Positions 51,017-59,487 of a DNA stretch of 64,000 nt are shown here, piece by piece. Numbering within the stretch: the stretch's first letter is position 1; each line of letters opens with the position of its first letter. The notes below the pieces were generated by a model. It was not told the origin of the DNA. It searched no databases and worked only from the letters and a program-made list of their open reading frames with translations. The position numbers and the translations under genes were made by a program. Source of the DNA: Crossiella sp. CA-258035 (lineage in GTDB: Bacteria; Actinomycetota; Actinomycetes; Mycobacteriales; Pseudonocardiaceae); NCBI RefSeq assembly GCF_030064675.1, contig NZ_CP116413.1, positions 4,000,001 through 4,064,000 on the forward strand. Reading direction: 5' to 3'.

Positions 51017-51262
51017 TTGGCCATGGCCGATTTGGATGGCCACCCAATCGCCATGGCCACCGACATGGACGGCGTGATGATCTTGTGGGATTGGGCCCAG
51101 CGACACCAGATCGGCCAGCTCACCGGTGGCGTGGGCAGCGTCAATGCGGTCGCGGCGACCGAACTCGACGACCACGCCGTCACCGGCGGCGATGACGCCA
51201 CGGTGCGGGTGCCGGATCTGCGCAGCAGACAATTCGTCGACCAACCGGTACACCGACAGTGA
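51017..51262 (+). pseudogene. WD40-repeat remnant
   Basis: The frame encodes about one and a half WD40 repeats of the actinomycete type: MADLDGHPIAMATDMDGVMI, LWDWAQRHQIGQL, VNAVAATELDDHAVTGGDDA and TVRVPDLRSRQF, with Trp changed to Pro in the last VWDL. There is no start region and the upstream repeats are gone. It is probably the tail of a NACHT/WD40 signalling protein. Confidence 0.55.
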
Positions 51263-51388
51263 TCGCTTAACACGAGCCGGCAACGCGACCGACTACGGTG
51301 TCGCACCGTGCTATCACTCACCGTTACACCAAGTGGGATGGCATTCATCCAGAACAAATAGTGCTTCATAGCAGCACAAGGGTCACCG

Positions 51389-51556
51389 TTCTCCACCACA
51401 CCGCACTTCAACGGTCACTCGTCGGTGTTGGTGCGGGCCAGCCGGATCGGCGAGCTCACCCTGCGGGAGCTGACCGAGGTCGTGCAGGACGCCTGGCTGT
51501 CCCGCGCCTCGCCGACCAGGGCCGCCGCCTGGCTCCGCGGCCGCGCGGACCAATGA
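51389..51556 (+). pseudogene. C-terminal remnant of an MmcQ/YjbR-type protein
   Basis: The frame reads FSTTPHFNGHSSVLVRASRI, then LTEVVQDAWLSRASP and an Arg/Ala-rich end, the usual last 50 residues of MmcQ/YjbR DNA-binding proteins. Nothing upstream continues the family. Confidence 0.55.
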
Positions 51557-51644
51557 CCCGCCGAGGTGCCAGTGCTGAGGCGCCCCGGCGACGGGAAAGG
51601 TCGCCGGGGCGCACGGGATTCAGTTGGCGCTGTTCAGGGGGTTG

Positions 51645-52010
51645 TCACAGGGGAAGGCACTTCGCCGAGGTCCGGCGAAGCTTGTCGGCATAGGTCCAGT
51701 AGCCGCCAGAGCCGGCGAGGTGCCGGGCCCAGGTGTTCGCGTTGCGGTTCCAGGTGATCGAGGGGGTCGCCCACACCCGCCTGTTGGCCCAGAAGTAGGC
51801 GTCGGGGTGGGTCGGGATGAACTGGGAATGGTTCCAGGCGGGAGCTCCGGAGCCGCCGGGATCGACGATGTACTCGCAGACGATGACCTGGTCGGGTCCC
51901 TTGGCCGTGAAGGCGCTCGCTGCCGTGGCGCCGGTCAGCATGGCGATGGCGATGGCGATGGCGAGGACGACGAGGGCGATGATGGACTTCAAGGCGAGGC
52001 GGTGTGCCAC
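51645..52010 (-). CDS. Small secreted protein of unknown function
   Basis: A 121-residue protein with a clear signal peptide (ALKSIIALVVLAIAIAIAML, cleavage near ASA at 30-33). The mature part is Trp/Tyr-rich (PTHPDAYFWANRRVWATP, WARHLAGSGGYWTYADKL) with two cysteines (45 and 118) that could form a disulfide. GTG 52010 is preceded by GAGGAA. I do not recognise a family. It may be a small extracellular effector or inhibitor. Confidence 0.6.
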   Translation of the reverse strand: MAHRLALKSIIALVVLAIAIAIAMLTGATAASAFTAKGPDQVIVCEYIVDPGGSGAPAWNHSQFIPTHPDAYFWANRRVWATPSITWNRNANTWARHLAGSGGYWTYADKLRRTSAKCLPL

Positions 52011-52548
52011 TTGATTCCTCAGAGTGGCTGCGCGGCAACGGATTGTGGGCGTGCGCCGCCGTCGCCGCTGGGTGTGTTGATGGCGAGCCGCGGTCGTGCG
52101 AGGGTCCGTATGCGGCTCCGCCCGGAGAGCTAATGCGCGGTGAGCCAAGTGGTTGGGTGCCGCCTTGCGCGGGGAGGGGAGGGCTGTTGCCAGCGGTGTC
52201 ACCGAGGGGGAGTGACGCATGGGCACGCTGGACAATTGGGGCCTGGTATTTGGTGTGCGGGTGGCCGGGCTACGTTGCCGGCGCGCCGATTGGCTGGGGC
52301 TGGCCCGGCGAGGACCCGAAGGTCCCTGGCATCAACCCGGCTGCGCTCATCCTCGACCTGGCCGTGTCAACGAAGGCCAATGCCCGCGAATGCTCGGGGC
52401 GACCTCGACGAGGCGCGGCTGGTGCTGGCCGACTTCGCGACCGCGGTCAGACCCGGCTCGGGCCGCCTACTCCTACTGGAAGCCTGCCGCCGACGACTTC
52501 AAGAACGACGTGGGGTGGGCTTTGAGAGGTAGTCGCAATAGCCGGTGG
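52011..52548. other. Intergenic region, no supported gene
   Basis: The 538 bases between the secreted protein and the LuxR-type gene have open frames on the plus strand, including one ending at 52532, but no start with a ribosome site and no recognisable domain. Confidence 0.4.
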
Positions 52549-53067
52549 CTAGTTGGCGCCGCGGTGCAGCAGCAGTGCGACCTGGGTGCGGGAGGAGCAG
52601 CCGAGCTTGCGCAGGATCTGTTCCACGTGCGCCTCGGCGGTGCGCTGCGCGATGGTCAGCCGCTCGGCGATCTCCCGGTTCGACAGGGCCTCGCCGATCA
52701 GGCCGGCCACCTCGCGTTCCCGGCTGGTCAGCTCGTCCAGCGCGCGGAGCGGGGGGAGGCCGGGCGGCGGGGGCGGGGGAGTGGGCGGGCGGAGGTGACG
52801 CTGGCCCAGGGCGCGCTTGCTCCCGTCGGCGTGCGTACGGGCCAGCGCGGACAGTTGGCGGGCGTGGGCCAGCCCGTGCCGGGCGGCCGCCAGGAAGTAC
52901 CGGGACACCGCCTGCAGTTCGCGCACCCGCCGTCGCTGTTCGACCAGCCGGCGCCGCTGCTCGAGCAGCCGCCGGCGGCGTTCGGCGCAGTCGGCGGTGC
53001 GGTCCTCCCACTGCGGGAACTCCACCCGTTCAGGCGAGAAACGCTGGTGGTGCGGCGTTGCGGACAT
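52549..53067 (-). CDS. LuxR-type HTH protein with N-terminal coiled coil
   Basis: A 172-residue protein. Residues 25-60 form an Arg/Leu-rich coiled coil ([19 protein letters not shown]), about 90-110 is a proline linker, and 113-165 is a LuxR helix-turn-helix ([20 protein letters not shown], then [19 protein letters not shown]). There is no receiver or sensor domain. It diverges from the NACHT pair starting at 53390 and may regulate it. Confidence 0.82.
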   Translation of the reverse strand: MSATPHHQRFSPERVEFPQWEDRTADCAERRRRLLEQRRRLVEQRRRVRELQAVSRYFLAAARHGLAHARQLSALARTHADGSKRALGQRHLRPPTPPPPPPGLPPLRALDELTSREREVAGLIGEALSNREIAERLTIAQRTAEAHVEQILRKLGCSSRTQVALLLHRGAN

Positions 53068-53389
53068 GACTCATTCTCCGCACTGGTCCTGAAGCGTGGC
53101 CAGAGGAACCTGCGATTCGTACCAGAGGTTCCGGCAGATGGACGCACTCACCCTCCGGGTACCCGCGGGCGAGGGCGTCACCGCGGTGCCCTCGCCCCGG
53201 CAGCCGGTGGACGGGCGCTTGCCGGTGAGCGAGGACGGGGCGAGGACCGGGCATACCTGCCCCGGTAAGGCTGAACCGCCCGATCTACCGAACGCCGCCG
53301 CACGGTTGGCCCAGTTGCCTAGTCCGAAGGTGACAAGGCCGCCACTGAGCGTGATACTCCCGTGCGACCAGGGAGGTGAGCGTCCGGTA
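53068..53389. other. Divergent promoter region before the NACHT pair
   Basis: There is no supported gene in these 322 bases between the LuxR-type gene and the NACHT gene. The NACHT frame stays open through most of it, but without a conserved sequence or ribosome site. Confidence 0.4.
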
Positions 53390-55633
53390 GTGGGGGTGTT
53401 GGCGACCGCCGCGGTGAAGCTCGGCGAGACCCTGGTCAAGCTCGCCTGCGAGGCGGCCACCGGGTCCAAGGCCGCGGGCGAGGTCGCGGGCGGGTTGACC
53501 GCGGTGCTGGGCGGGCACGGGGTGGGCAAGCTGGACCAGCGGCGGGCCCGCAGGCAGCTGGAGACCGTGGCCGACACCGTGGCCGGGCGGGTGATGACCC
53601 GCTATGGCGCGGAGTTCCGCGGTCTGGACGAGGAGTCCCGCGCGGTGGTGGTCGAGGCGGTGGCCGAAGCCTTCCAAGCCCTGCCGCCGCTGACCGAGCT
53701 GGTGCTGGCGGCGAGTTGCCGGCCGGAGCGGCTCGCGGCGCGGGTGCGGCAGCTGACCGGGGACCTGCTGCGCGGGCGCTACTTCGGGCGGGCCGAGACC
53801 GACCTGTACGAGCTGCTGCTGGACACCGCCTGCGCCGAGGTCACCCAGATCTGCCAAGGCCTGCACGGGCTGGCGAACCTGGCGGTGCCCGAGGTGCTGC
53901 GGCAGCTTTCCGGGCTGGCCGAGGAGGTCCGGGCCGCGCCGGTGCGCGCGCTGGCCGCCGCGACCGAGGCGGGGGAGGCCCGGTTCGCCCGGACCTACCG
54001 TGAGTTCGTCGCCGACGAGCTGGCCGAGGCCGACCTGGACTGCGACCGGCTGACCCGCACCAGCCGCCGCTACCCGCTGGCGGCCGCCTACCTCGCCCGG
54101 TCCGTGCACTGGCAGGGCTCGCCGGTCGCGGTGACCGCGCTGCTCAGCCACTCGCGGCTGCTGCTGACCGGGCCGTGCGGTGCCGGCAAGACCACGCTGC
54201 TGCGCTGGCTGTTCACCGGCATCGCGCGCCGCGGCCTGGCAGGGTTCGAGCACCTGGTCCCGTTCTACCTGCCGCTGCACCACTACACCGACCGCACGCC
54301 GAGGCTGGATGACCTGATCACCGCGCTGGGTCAGGACATTGCCGCGGAGATGCCTTCCGGGTGGGTGCAGCGGCAGCTCCGCGAGGGCGACAGCCTGGTG
54401 CTGCTCAACGGACTCGACGAGGTGCCATCGGCGCACCGGCGGGTGGTGCTGGACTGGATCGAGAAGCTGTGCGCGAAGTTCAGCCGCGCCACGGTCGTGC
54501 TGGCCAGCCGCCCCGACCCGACGCTGCCCGGCTGGGCCGCCGGCGCGGGCTTCACCGTGGCCGAGCTGGCGCCGATGAACCCGGCCGAGGCGCACCAGTT
54601 CATCCAGCGCTGGCATGCCGCGGTGCTGGTCCGGCTGGTCGACCCGGCCGAGCGGGCCTGGGTGGTCAAGTGCGAGCGCAGACTGCTGGACGCGCTGGCG
54701 GGGTGCCACGCCCTGCGGGTGCTCGCGGCCAACCCGTTGACCTGCGCGCTGATGTGCGCGCTGCACCGCGACCGCCTGGTCCGGCTGCCGGACTCCTGGG
54801 TCGACCTGCTGCGGATGATCACCGAGATCCTGGTCGACGAACGCGACCGGGTGCGCGGGATCGTCGACGAGTTGCCGGCGCCCAGGGAGGAGCGGCTGCG
54901 CGTGCTGGCCGACCTGGCCTACTGGATGAGCAGCCAGGACATCACCCGCGCCAAGCCGGCGGAGCTGCTGGATCGGGTTGCCCACGCGAGCGGGACCCAG
55001 CTGGCGAGCACCGATCCGGCGCGGCTGGTGCGCGGCCTGGCCGAGCGCACCGGCCTGGTGCGGCTGGACGCCGAGGGCGGCCTCACCTTCCCGTCGCCGG
55101 TGCTGCGGGACTACCTGGTCTCGCGCGAGGTGGTGGCGGGCAACTACGTGCGGGCGCTGGCCCGCGCCGCGCACCGGCTCGACCTGCACCAGCTGGTGCT
55201 GATGGTGGCCGCCCAGCTCACCGGGGACCGAGCGGCGGAGCTGGTGGCCACGCTGTCCCGCGAGGCCGCCGAGAACAGCGCCTGCTCAGCCCGGCAACTG
55301 CTGGTCAACGCCTGTGAGTACCGGCCAGGTCCTGAGCTGTCCGAGGACGCCTTGGCGCAGCTGGCCATCGAGCACCCGGCGGTGCTGGTGGACGCGCTGG
55401 CCCGGGAACCCCTGGAGCGGGCGGTGGAGGTGGCTCGCTTGGCCTCCGCGATCCAGCACTGGGAGGCGCTGCCGCTGCTGGCCAGGCTGGCCAGGGACGG
55501 CGGGCCGGAGGTGGCCGAGGCGCTGCGGCCGGATTCCCGGTGGTTCGATCCGGTGGACTTGCGCTTCTTCCTGCCCGGACTGCGGGAGGATGCGGTGGCC
55601 GACAAGGTGCCGGGAGGTGGCGCTGGTGACTGA
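53390..55633 (+). CDS. NACHT NTPase with N-terminal helical domain (STAND)
   Basis: A 747-residue protein. Residues 1-240 match the NACHT N-terminal helical domain of actinomycete NACHT proteins (AVKLGETLVKLACEAATGSK, VMTRYGAEFRGLDEESRAVV, DLYELLLDTACAEVTQI). The NTPase has Walker A GPCGAGKTTLLRWL near 261 and a Walker B region VLLNGLDEVP near 340, in which the first acidic residue is Asn rather than the usual Asp. VVLASRPDP follows. The rest is helical. GTG 53390 is the best compromise with GGGAGG upstream; 53396 is possible. It overlaps the next gene by 8 bases. Bacterial NACHT proteins with helical N-termini include anti-phage systems. Confidence 0.85.
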   Translation: MGVLATAAVKLGETLVKLACEAATGSKAAGEVAGGLTAVLGGHGVGKLDQRRARRQLETVADTVAGRVMTRYGAEFRGLDEESRAVVVEAVAEAFQALPPLTELVLAASCRPERLAARVRQLTGDLLRGRYFGRAETDLYELLLDTACAEVTQICQGLHGLANLAVPEVLRQLSGLAEEVRAAPVRALAAATEAGEARFARTYREFVADELAEADLDCDRLTRTSRRYPLAAAYLARSVHWQGSPVAVTALLSHSRLLLTGPCGAGKTTLLRWLFTGIARRGLAGFEHLVPFYLPLHHYTDRTPRLDDLITALGQDIAAEMPSGWVQRQLREGDSLVLLNGLDEVPSAHRRVVLDWIEKLCAKFSRATVVLASRPDPTLPGWAAGAGFTVAELAPMNPAEAHQFIQRWHAAVLVRLVDPAERAWVVKCERRLLDALAGCHALRVLAANPLTCALMCALHRDRLVRLPDSWVDLLRMITEILVDERDRVRGIVDELPAPREERLRVLADLAYWMSSQDITRAKPAELLDRVAHASGTQLASTDPARLVRGLAERTGLVRLDAEGGLTFPSPVLRDYLVSREVVAGNYVRALARAAHRLDLHQLVLMVAAQLTGDRAAELVATLSREAAENSACSARQLLVNACEYRPGPELSEDALAQLAIEHPAVLVDALAREPLERAVEVARLASAIQHWEALPLLARLARDGGPEVAEALRPDSRWFDPVDLRFFLPGLREDAVADKVPGGGAGD

Positions 55634-57401
55634 GCAGGAGAAGCCGGCGACCGGCGACCGGATCATCCGCACCGCCCTGGCCCGCTGGCTCGGCGACGAG
55701 GCACTGGAGCGGACCGAGGACCTGGCGGACGGGCTGACCGGGCACATCGCGGATCCCCTTGCCCGGCGGCGGTTGTGCCGGGAACTGGAGGAAACCGCCG
55801 AAGCTTTCGGGATGCGCGCGTGGGCTGGTCCGTCGCCAGGGGCGGAGGAGTTCGAGGCCGCGGTCGCCTCGGTGGTCGGCGCGTTGCGCGGCGGTGAGCC
55901 ACTGCCAGCCGCCATCGATGAGGACCGGGGAGCGGAACACCTGGTCGAGCCGTTCGTGTTCGTGGGCAACGAGATGGTGCCGCTGGGCCAGGTGGTCGAC
56001 CGGCATCGGGTGGTGGTGTTGCTGGGTGCGCCGGGGGCGGGGAAGACCGCGGCGCTGCGATGGCTGGCCGGTGCGCACGGGTCGGATCGGACTCCGTTGT
56101 ACGTCCCGCTGACGGAATGCGCGTTGCGGGGTTCGCTGGACGGGCTCCCGGCCCGGGTTGACGGCCGGGCCTTGCTGTTGCTGGACGGTCTGGACGAGGA
56201 GCCGGGCATCCGGTCCCAGGTCCTCGACCGGCTCAGGCGAGTCATGACCGACCATCCGGACACGCGATGTGTGCTCGCGGTCAGGAACTACCCAGCGGAT
56301 CTACCTCTGGCCAAGCCCGCGGTGGCCCGGTTGCAGCCCATGGCTGAGGGGGAACTCGCCCACTTCGTGCGGTCGTGGCCGTGGAAACCCGTTGCCGGAG
56401 AAGCAGATCCGGGCACGTCGCTGCTGTCGGCGATCCAGGCGAGTCCACGGCTGACCTCGTTGGCGACCGACCGGATGCTGTGCGCCGCACTGTGCACCCT
56501 GTACCAGCGGCGGGGCGGACGGCTGCCCGCTGACGGCGACATCCGCGCGGCGCTGCTGGACCAATGGCTTGAACCACCGCCGACCCCAGCCCCGGCGCAG
56601 CGCCCGGATCCGTTGTCCCGCAAGGAAAAACTGACGCTGCTGAGCGCATACGCCAAGGGTGCCGGGCTGTCCGAGACGCTGGCGACCATGCCGAGGGTGC
56701 GGCAACCGGCGACCGAAGTGGCCAGCCAGCTGTCGGGTGGCGGGCAGTTGCTCAGGGAGGTCGAACCGGGCCGGTTGTGGTTCGCGCACAACACTTTCCG
56801 GGAGTACCTGGCCGCTGGCGTTCCCGGCGAACCGACCCTCCGGCTGGAGTTCCCGACCGCGTCCGGTGGCCAGCGAGCGCCCGGCGGCGTGCTGGATGAG
56901 CTGCTGGCGCAGGTGACCACGCGGGCCGGACTGGAGTGGCCGCCGGGCGAGGTCGTGGTCCACGACGCGCGCGTCCAGGTCGTCCTGCCGCCGTTGTCCG
57001 CACGATTGGCCCGATTCCTGGAAAGCCTGTACGACGTGCTGGCACAACCGGTGCTGGGGCCGAGGCTGCGGGTGGTGCTGGCTGTCGGTTCGGAGCTGGA
57101 GCGGCTGTCCGTGCTGGCCGACAGTCCTGTGGTGCACCGGCAGTTGCCGTACGGCAGGATGGACTGGCCGGTGGCGCTGGTGGTCTCCGACCGGTTCTAC
57201 ACCGAAGTGCTGTGGTGGCAGGGGATCTCCTGGACCGGCCACCTCATCCAGGTGCAGTCACCAGGACCGGACGACCACCTGTGGCTGGGTGCCCTCGGGA
57301 CGGGGCCAAGGGTGGTACCCGAGGGCCTGCGCTTGCACGGGCACGCCGATGACAAGCCCCGATCCGAACTGCCGCAGTCGGACCGGGGCACCAGCTGGTG
57401 A
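55626..57401 (+). CDS. Second NACHT-like NTPase with unique C-terminal domain
   Basis: A 591-residue protein coupled to the first NACHT gene by an 8-base overlap; GTG follows GGGAGGTGG. Residues 1-115 are helical and acidic. The NTPase has Walker A GAPGAGKTAALRWL near 133 and an intact Walker B ALLLLDGLDEE near 183, followed by CVLAVRNYP in the sensor position. A winged-helix/helical part follows (LWFAHNTFREYLAAGVP). About 430-560 form an unassigned alpha/beta domain with LRVVLAVGSELERLSVLADS and MDWPVALVVSDRFYTEVL. It probably works with the first protein as one complex. Confidence 0.8.
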   Translation: MTEQEKPATGDRIIRTALARWLGDEALERTEDLADGLTGHIADPLARRRLCRELEETAEAFGMRAWAGPSPGAEEFEAAVASVVGALRGGEPLPAAIDEDRGAEHLVEPFVFVGNEMVPLGQVVDRHRVVVLLGAPGAGKTAALRWLAGAHGSDRTPLYVPLTECALRGSLDGLPARVDGRALLLLDGLDEEPGIRSQVLDRLRRVMTDHPDTRCVLAVRNYPADLPLAKPAVARLQPMAEGELAHFVRSWPWKPVAGEADPGTSLLSAIQASPRLTSLATDRMLCAALCTLYQRRGGRLPADGDIRAALLDQWLEPPPTPAPAQRPDPLSRKEKLTLLSAYAKGAGLSETLATMPRVRQPATEVASQLSGGGQLLREVEPGRLWFAHNTFREYLAAGVPGEPTLRLEFPTASGGQRAPGGVLDELLAQVTTRAGLEWPPGEVVVHDARVQVVLPPLSARLARFLESLYDVLAQPVLGPRLRVVLAVGSELERLSVLADSPVVHRQLPYGRMDWPVALVVSDRFYTEVLWWQGISWTGHLIQVQSPGPDDHLWLGALGTGPRVVPEGLRLHGHADDKPRSELPQSDRGTSW

Positions 57402-57402
57402 G

Positions 57403-57984
57403 TCAGGACACCGAGCGCAGGAAGGTCAGGGTGCGCTCCAGCAGCAGCGCGGCGGCGGCCGGGTCGTAGGAGTCGAGGGTGGCGTCGGCGAAGTAGTGCT
57501 GGTCGCCCGGGTAGAGGAACAGCTCGGCCGGGGCCACCGCCGAGGCGACCAGGTCCCGGGCCGCGTCCAGGTCGCCCTCATCGGCGAAGAACGGGTCCGC
57601 GTCCATGCCGTGCACCTGCACCGGCACCTCGGCCGGCCAGGTCGGGCTGAACTCGGTGACCGGCACGCACGAGTAGTAGAGCAGCGCGCCGCGAGCGCCC
57701 GGCCGGGTCTGGGCCAGCATCTGCGCGGGCAGCACGCCCAGGGAGAACCCGGCGTAGACCAGCTCGGCAGGCAGGTCCGCCACCGCCGCCGCGCCGCGGT
57801 TGACGGCCTCGCCGAACCCGATCTGCCGCACGTGCGCCATGCCCTCGTCCAGGGTGGCGAAGGTGTGGCCCTCGAACAGGTCCGGCGTGTGCACGGTGTG
57901 CCCGTCCTGGCGCAGCTGGTCGGCGAAACCGGTGATCCCCTGGGTACGGCCCAGGGCGTGGTGGAACAGGACTACCTCGGCCAT
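57403..57984 (-). CDS. Dienelactone hydrolase-family protein
   Basis: A 193-residue alpha/beta hydrolase: VVLFHHALGRTQGI at the start, nucleophile YAGFSLGVLPAQ with Ser where classical dienelactone hydrolases have Cys, acid in GMDADPFFADEGD, and His in PGDQHYFAD. Cytoplasmic, small-ester or lactone substrates are likely. It ends 1 base from the NACHT operon convergently and appears unrelated to it. Confidence 0.87.
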   Translation of the reverse strand: MAEVVLFHHALGRTQGITGFADQLRQDGHTVHTPDLFEGHTFATLDEGMAHVRQIGFGEAVNRGAAAVADLPAELVYAGFSLGVLPAQMLAQTRPGARGALLYYSCVPVTEFSPTWPAEVPVQVHGMDADPFFADEGDLDAARDLVASAVAPAELFLYPGDQHYFADATLDSYDPAAAALLLERTLTFLRSVS

Positions 57985-58086
57985 GACAACCCCCTGTTTG
58001 GGCGGACGATGAAGTCACTACGGTAGGGCTTTCCAGGTCCGCGCTGTCCCACAATGGTCAGACCATCGACCCTGGGGAGAGCGGAA

Positions 58087-58272
58087 GTGGCGGACTTCGC
58101 CTGGTTGCACGGCCGAGCGGAGGAGCTGGTCGCCGCCGTCGAGCGCGGGGACGCCGCCCGCGCCTGGCAGCTGGTGGCGCACGCCAAGGCCGAGGGCGGG
58201 ATGGCCGCCGCCGAGCACCTGATGGTCGAGCTGTGCGCCAGGGTCCGGATGGTGGCCGACCACAATGCCTGA
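58087..58272 (+). CDS. Small acidic-helical hypothetical protein
   Basis: A 61-residue protein (ADFAWLHGRAEELVAAVERG, then GMAAAEHLMVELCARVRMV) that would form two or three helices. GTG 58087 follows GGGGAGAG. No family is recognised. It is convergent with the TPR gene, 2 bases away. Composition and ribosome site support expression but little else. Confidence 0.5.
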   Translation: MADFAWLHGRAEELVAAVERGDAARAWQLVAHAKAEGGMAAAEHLMVELCARVRMVADHNA

Positions 58273-58274
58273 GG

Positions 58275-59243
58275 TCAGCCGCGGCGCGCGCCCAGCTCGG
58301 CGAGCAGTTCCTCGCTGGCCCGGCAGTGCCGGTGCCGCTCGCCCAGCACCCGTCGGCGCATCGGCAGCAGCTCGCGCAGCCGGTCCACCGCCAGGCCGGT
58401 CCGGCCGCAGGCGGCCTCCCAGTAGGCCAGCTCGTGCCAGCTGAGCAAGGTCCGCGGATGCCATGGCCCCTGTGACTTCCGGCGGCGGGCCAGCAGATCG
58501 GTGAGCATCGCGGCGGCCCGGTCCGGGCTGCCGGCCAGGCCGAGGCAGCGGGCCAGCTCGTGCCAGCTGCCCAGGGTGGTCGGGTGTTCGGTGCCCAGCA
58601 CCCGGCCCTGCGCCCGGCAGATCCGTTGCAGGCGGGCGGCGGCGGACCTCGGATCGCCCAGCCTGCCCTGGAGTTTGGCCAGTTCGCGCGCGGTGACCAG
58701 GGTGTCGGGGTGGTCGGGACCGAACAGCTCGGTGCGCAGCGCGAGCAGTCCGGCCAGCATCTCCTGGGCCTGGCCCTGGTGGCCGGTCTCGGCGAGCCAG
58801 TAGGCCAGGCGGTGCCGGGTGCGAAGGGTGGCCGGGTGCTGCTCGCCGAGCACCTTGGCGCGCACCGGCAGCAGGGTGCGGCACAGCTCCGCGGCCCGGT
58901 GCACGTCGCCGGCCTCACCGCTCCAGTAGCCGAGGCTGTGCCAGCTGCGCAGGGTGTGCGGGTGCTCGGGGCCGAAACAGGCGCGGAAGCGGGACAGCAG
59001 CTCGTCGAACTCCGCGGCGGCCAGCACCGGATCACCGGCCTCACCGGCCCAGCGCGCGGAGAGGTCCCTGGTCAGCAGGCTCTGCTGGTGCCCGGCGCCG
59101 AAGCGGTCCTCGCACTCGGCGACCAGCCGGTGCAAGGCGGAGGCCGCCTCCCCGGCCTGTCCGCCGCGGCCCAGCGCGTCGGCGAGCTCCCGGCGCGCGG
59201 GCAACGTCAGTTCCCGGCCTGCTGTGCCTTCCGGTTCCACCAC
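58275..59243 (-). CDS. Tetratricopeptide-repeat protein
   Basis: A 322-residue soluble protein built from about six TPR units of 42 residues with kinesin-light-chain-type signatures such as FGPEHPHTLRSWHSLGYWSG, LGEQHPATLRTRHRLAYWLA and FGPDHPDTLVTARELA. There is no enzymatic domain. Such proteins are protein-interaction scaffolds; in actinomycetes they are often the detached repeat part of STAND regulators. It may relate to the nearby NACHT pair, which lacks such repeats, but the genes are not in one operon. Confidence 0.85.
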   Translation of the reverse strand: MVEPEGTAGRELTLPARRELADALGRGGQAGEAASALHRLVAECEDRFGAGHQQSLLTRDLSARWAGEAGDPVLAAAEFDELLSRFRACFGPEHPHTLRSWHSLGYWSGEAGDVHRAAELCRTLLPVRAKVLGEQHPATLRTRHRLAYWLAETGHQGQAQEMLAGLLALRTELFGPDHPDTLVTARELAKLQGRLGDPRSAAARLQRICRAQGRVLGTEHPTTLGSWHELARCLGLAGSPDRAAAMLTDLLARRRKSQGPWHPRTLLSWHELAYWEAACGRTGLAVDRLRELLPMRRRVLGERHRHCRASEELLAELGARRG

Positions 59244-59401
59244 TGCCTCCCGTGCCGCCCACCCGGAACGGGGGAGCCTAGCGCGCCGGACGCGGGGGAA
59301 TCACAAGATCGCGAATATCGGTTTCGGATCAGCTCGGTTGCGCGAATGCGGCGGCGGGTCCGCCCGGATGGGCTCGCTCGTCCGGCCCTACGCCGAATGT
59401 A

Positions 59402-59434
59402 TTGACAACAAACGAAACGTAGGAAACCTTACTA
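59402..59434 (+). promoter_or_regulatory. Cellulase promoter region with a palindrome
   Basis: TTGACA (59402-59407) is a consensus -35. TAGGAAACCTTACTA (59420-59434) is a near-perfect palindrome (arms TAG.AA / TT.CTA). Similar TAGGAAA-TTTCCTA repeats occur upstream of actinomycete polysaccharide-degrading enzyme genes. The -10 is unclear. The site lies about 54 bases before the GTG. Confidence 0.45.
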
Positions 59435-59487
59435 ACTATCGCCGCCGCGTTTTGCACGTCCCATCCCTGACATGTGGGAGGCATCCC

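Noticed and set aside
52140-52532. Plus-strand frame ending with a Leu-rich segment
   Set aside because: It lacks a start with a ribosome site, and I could not place the tail in any family.
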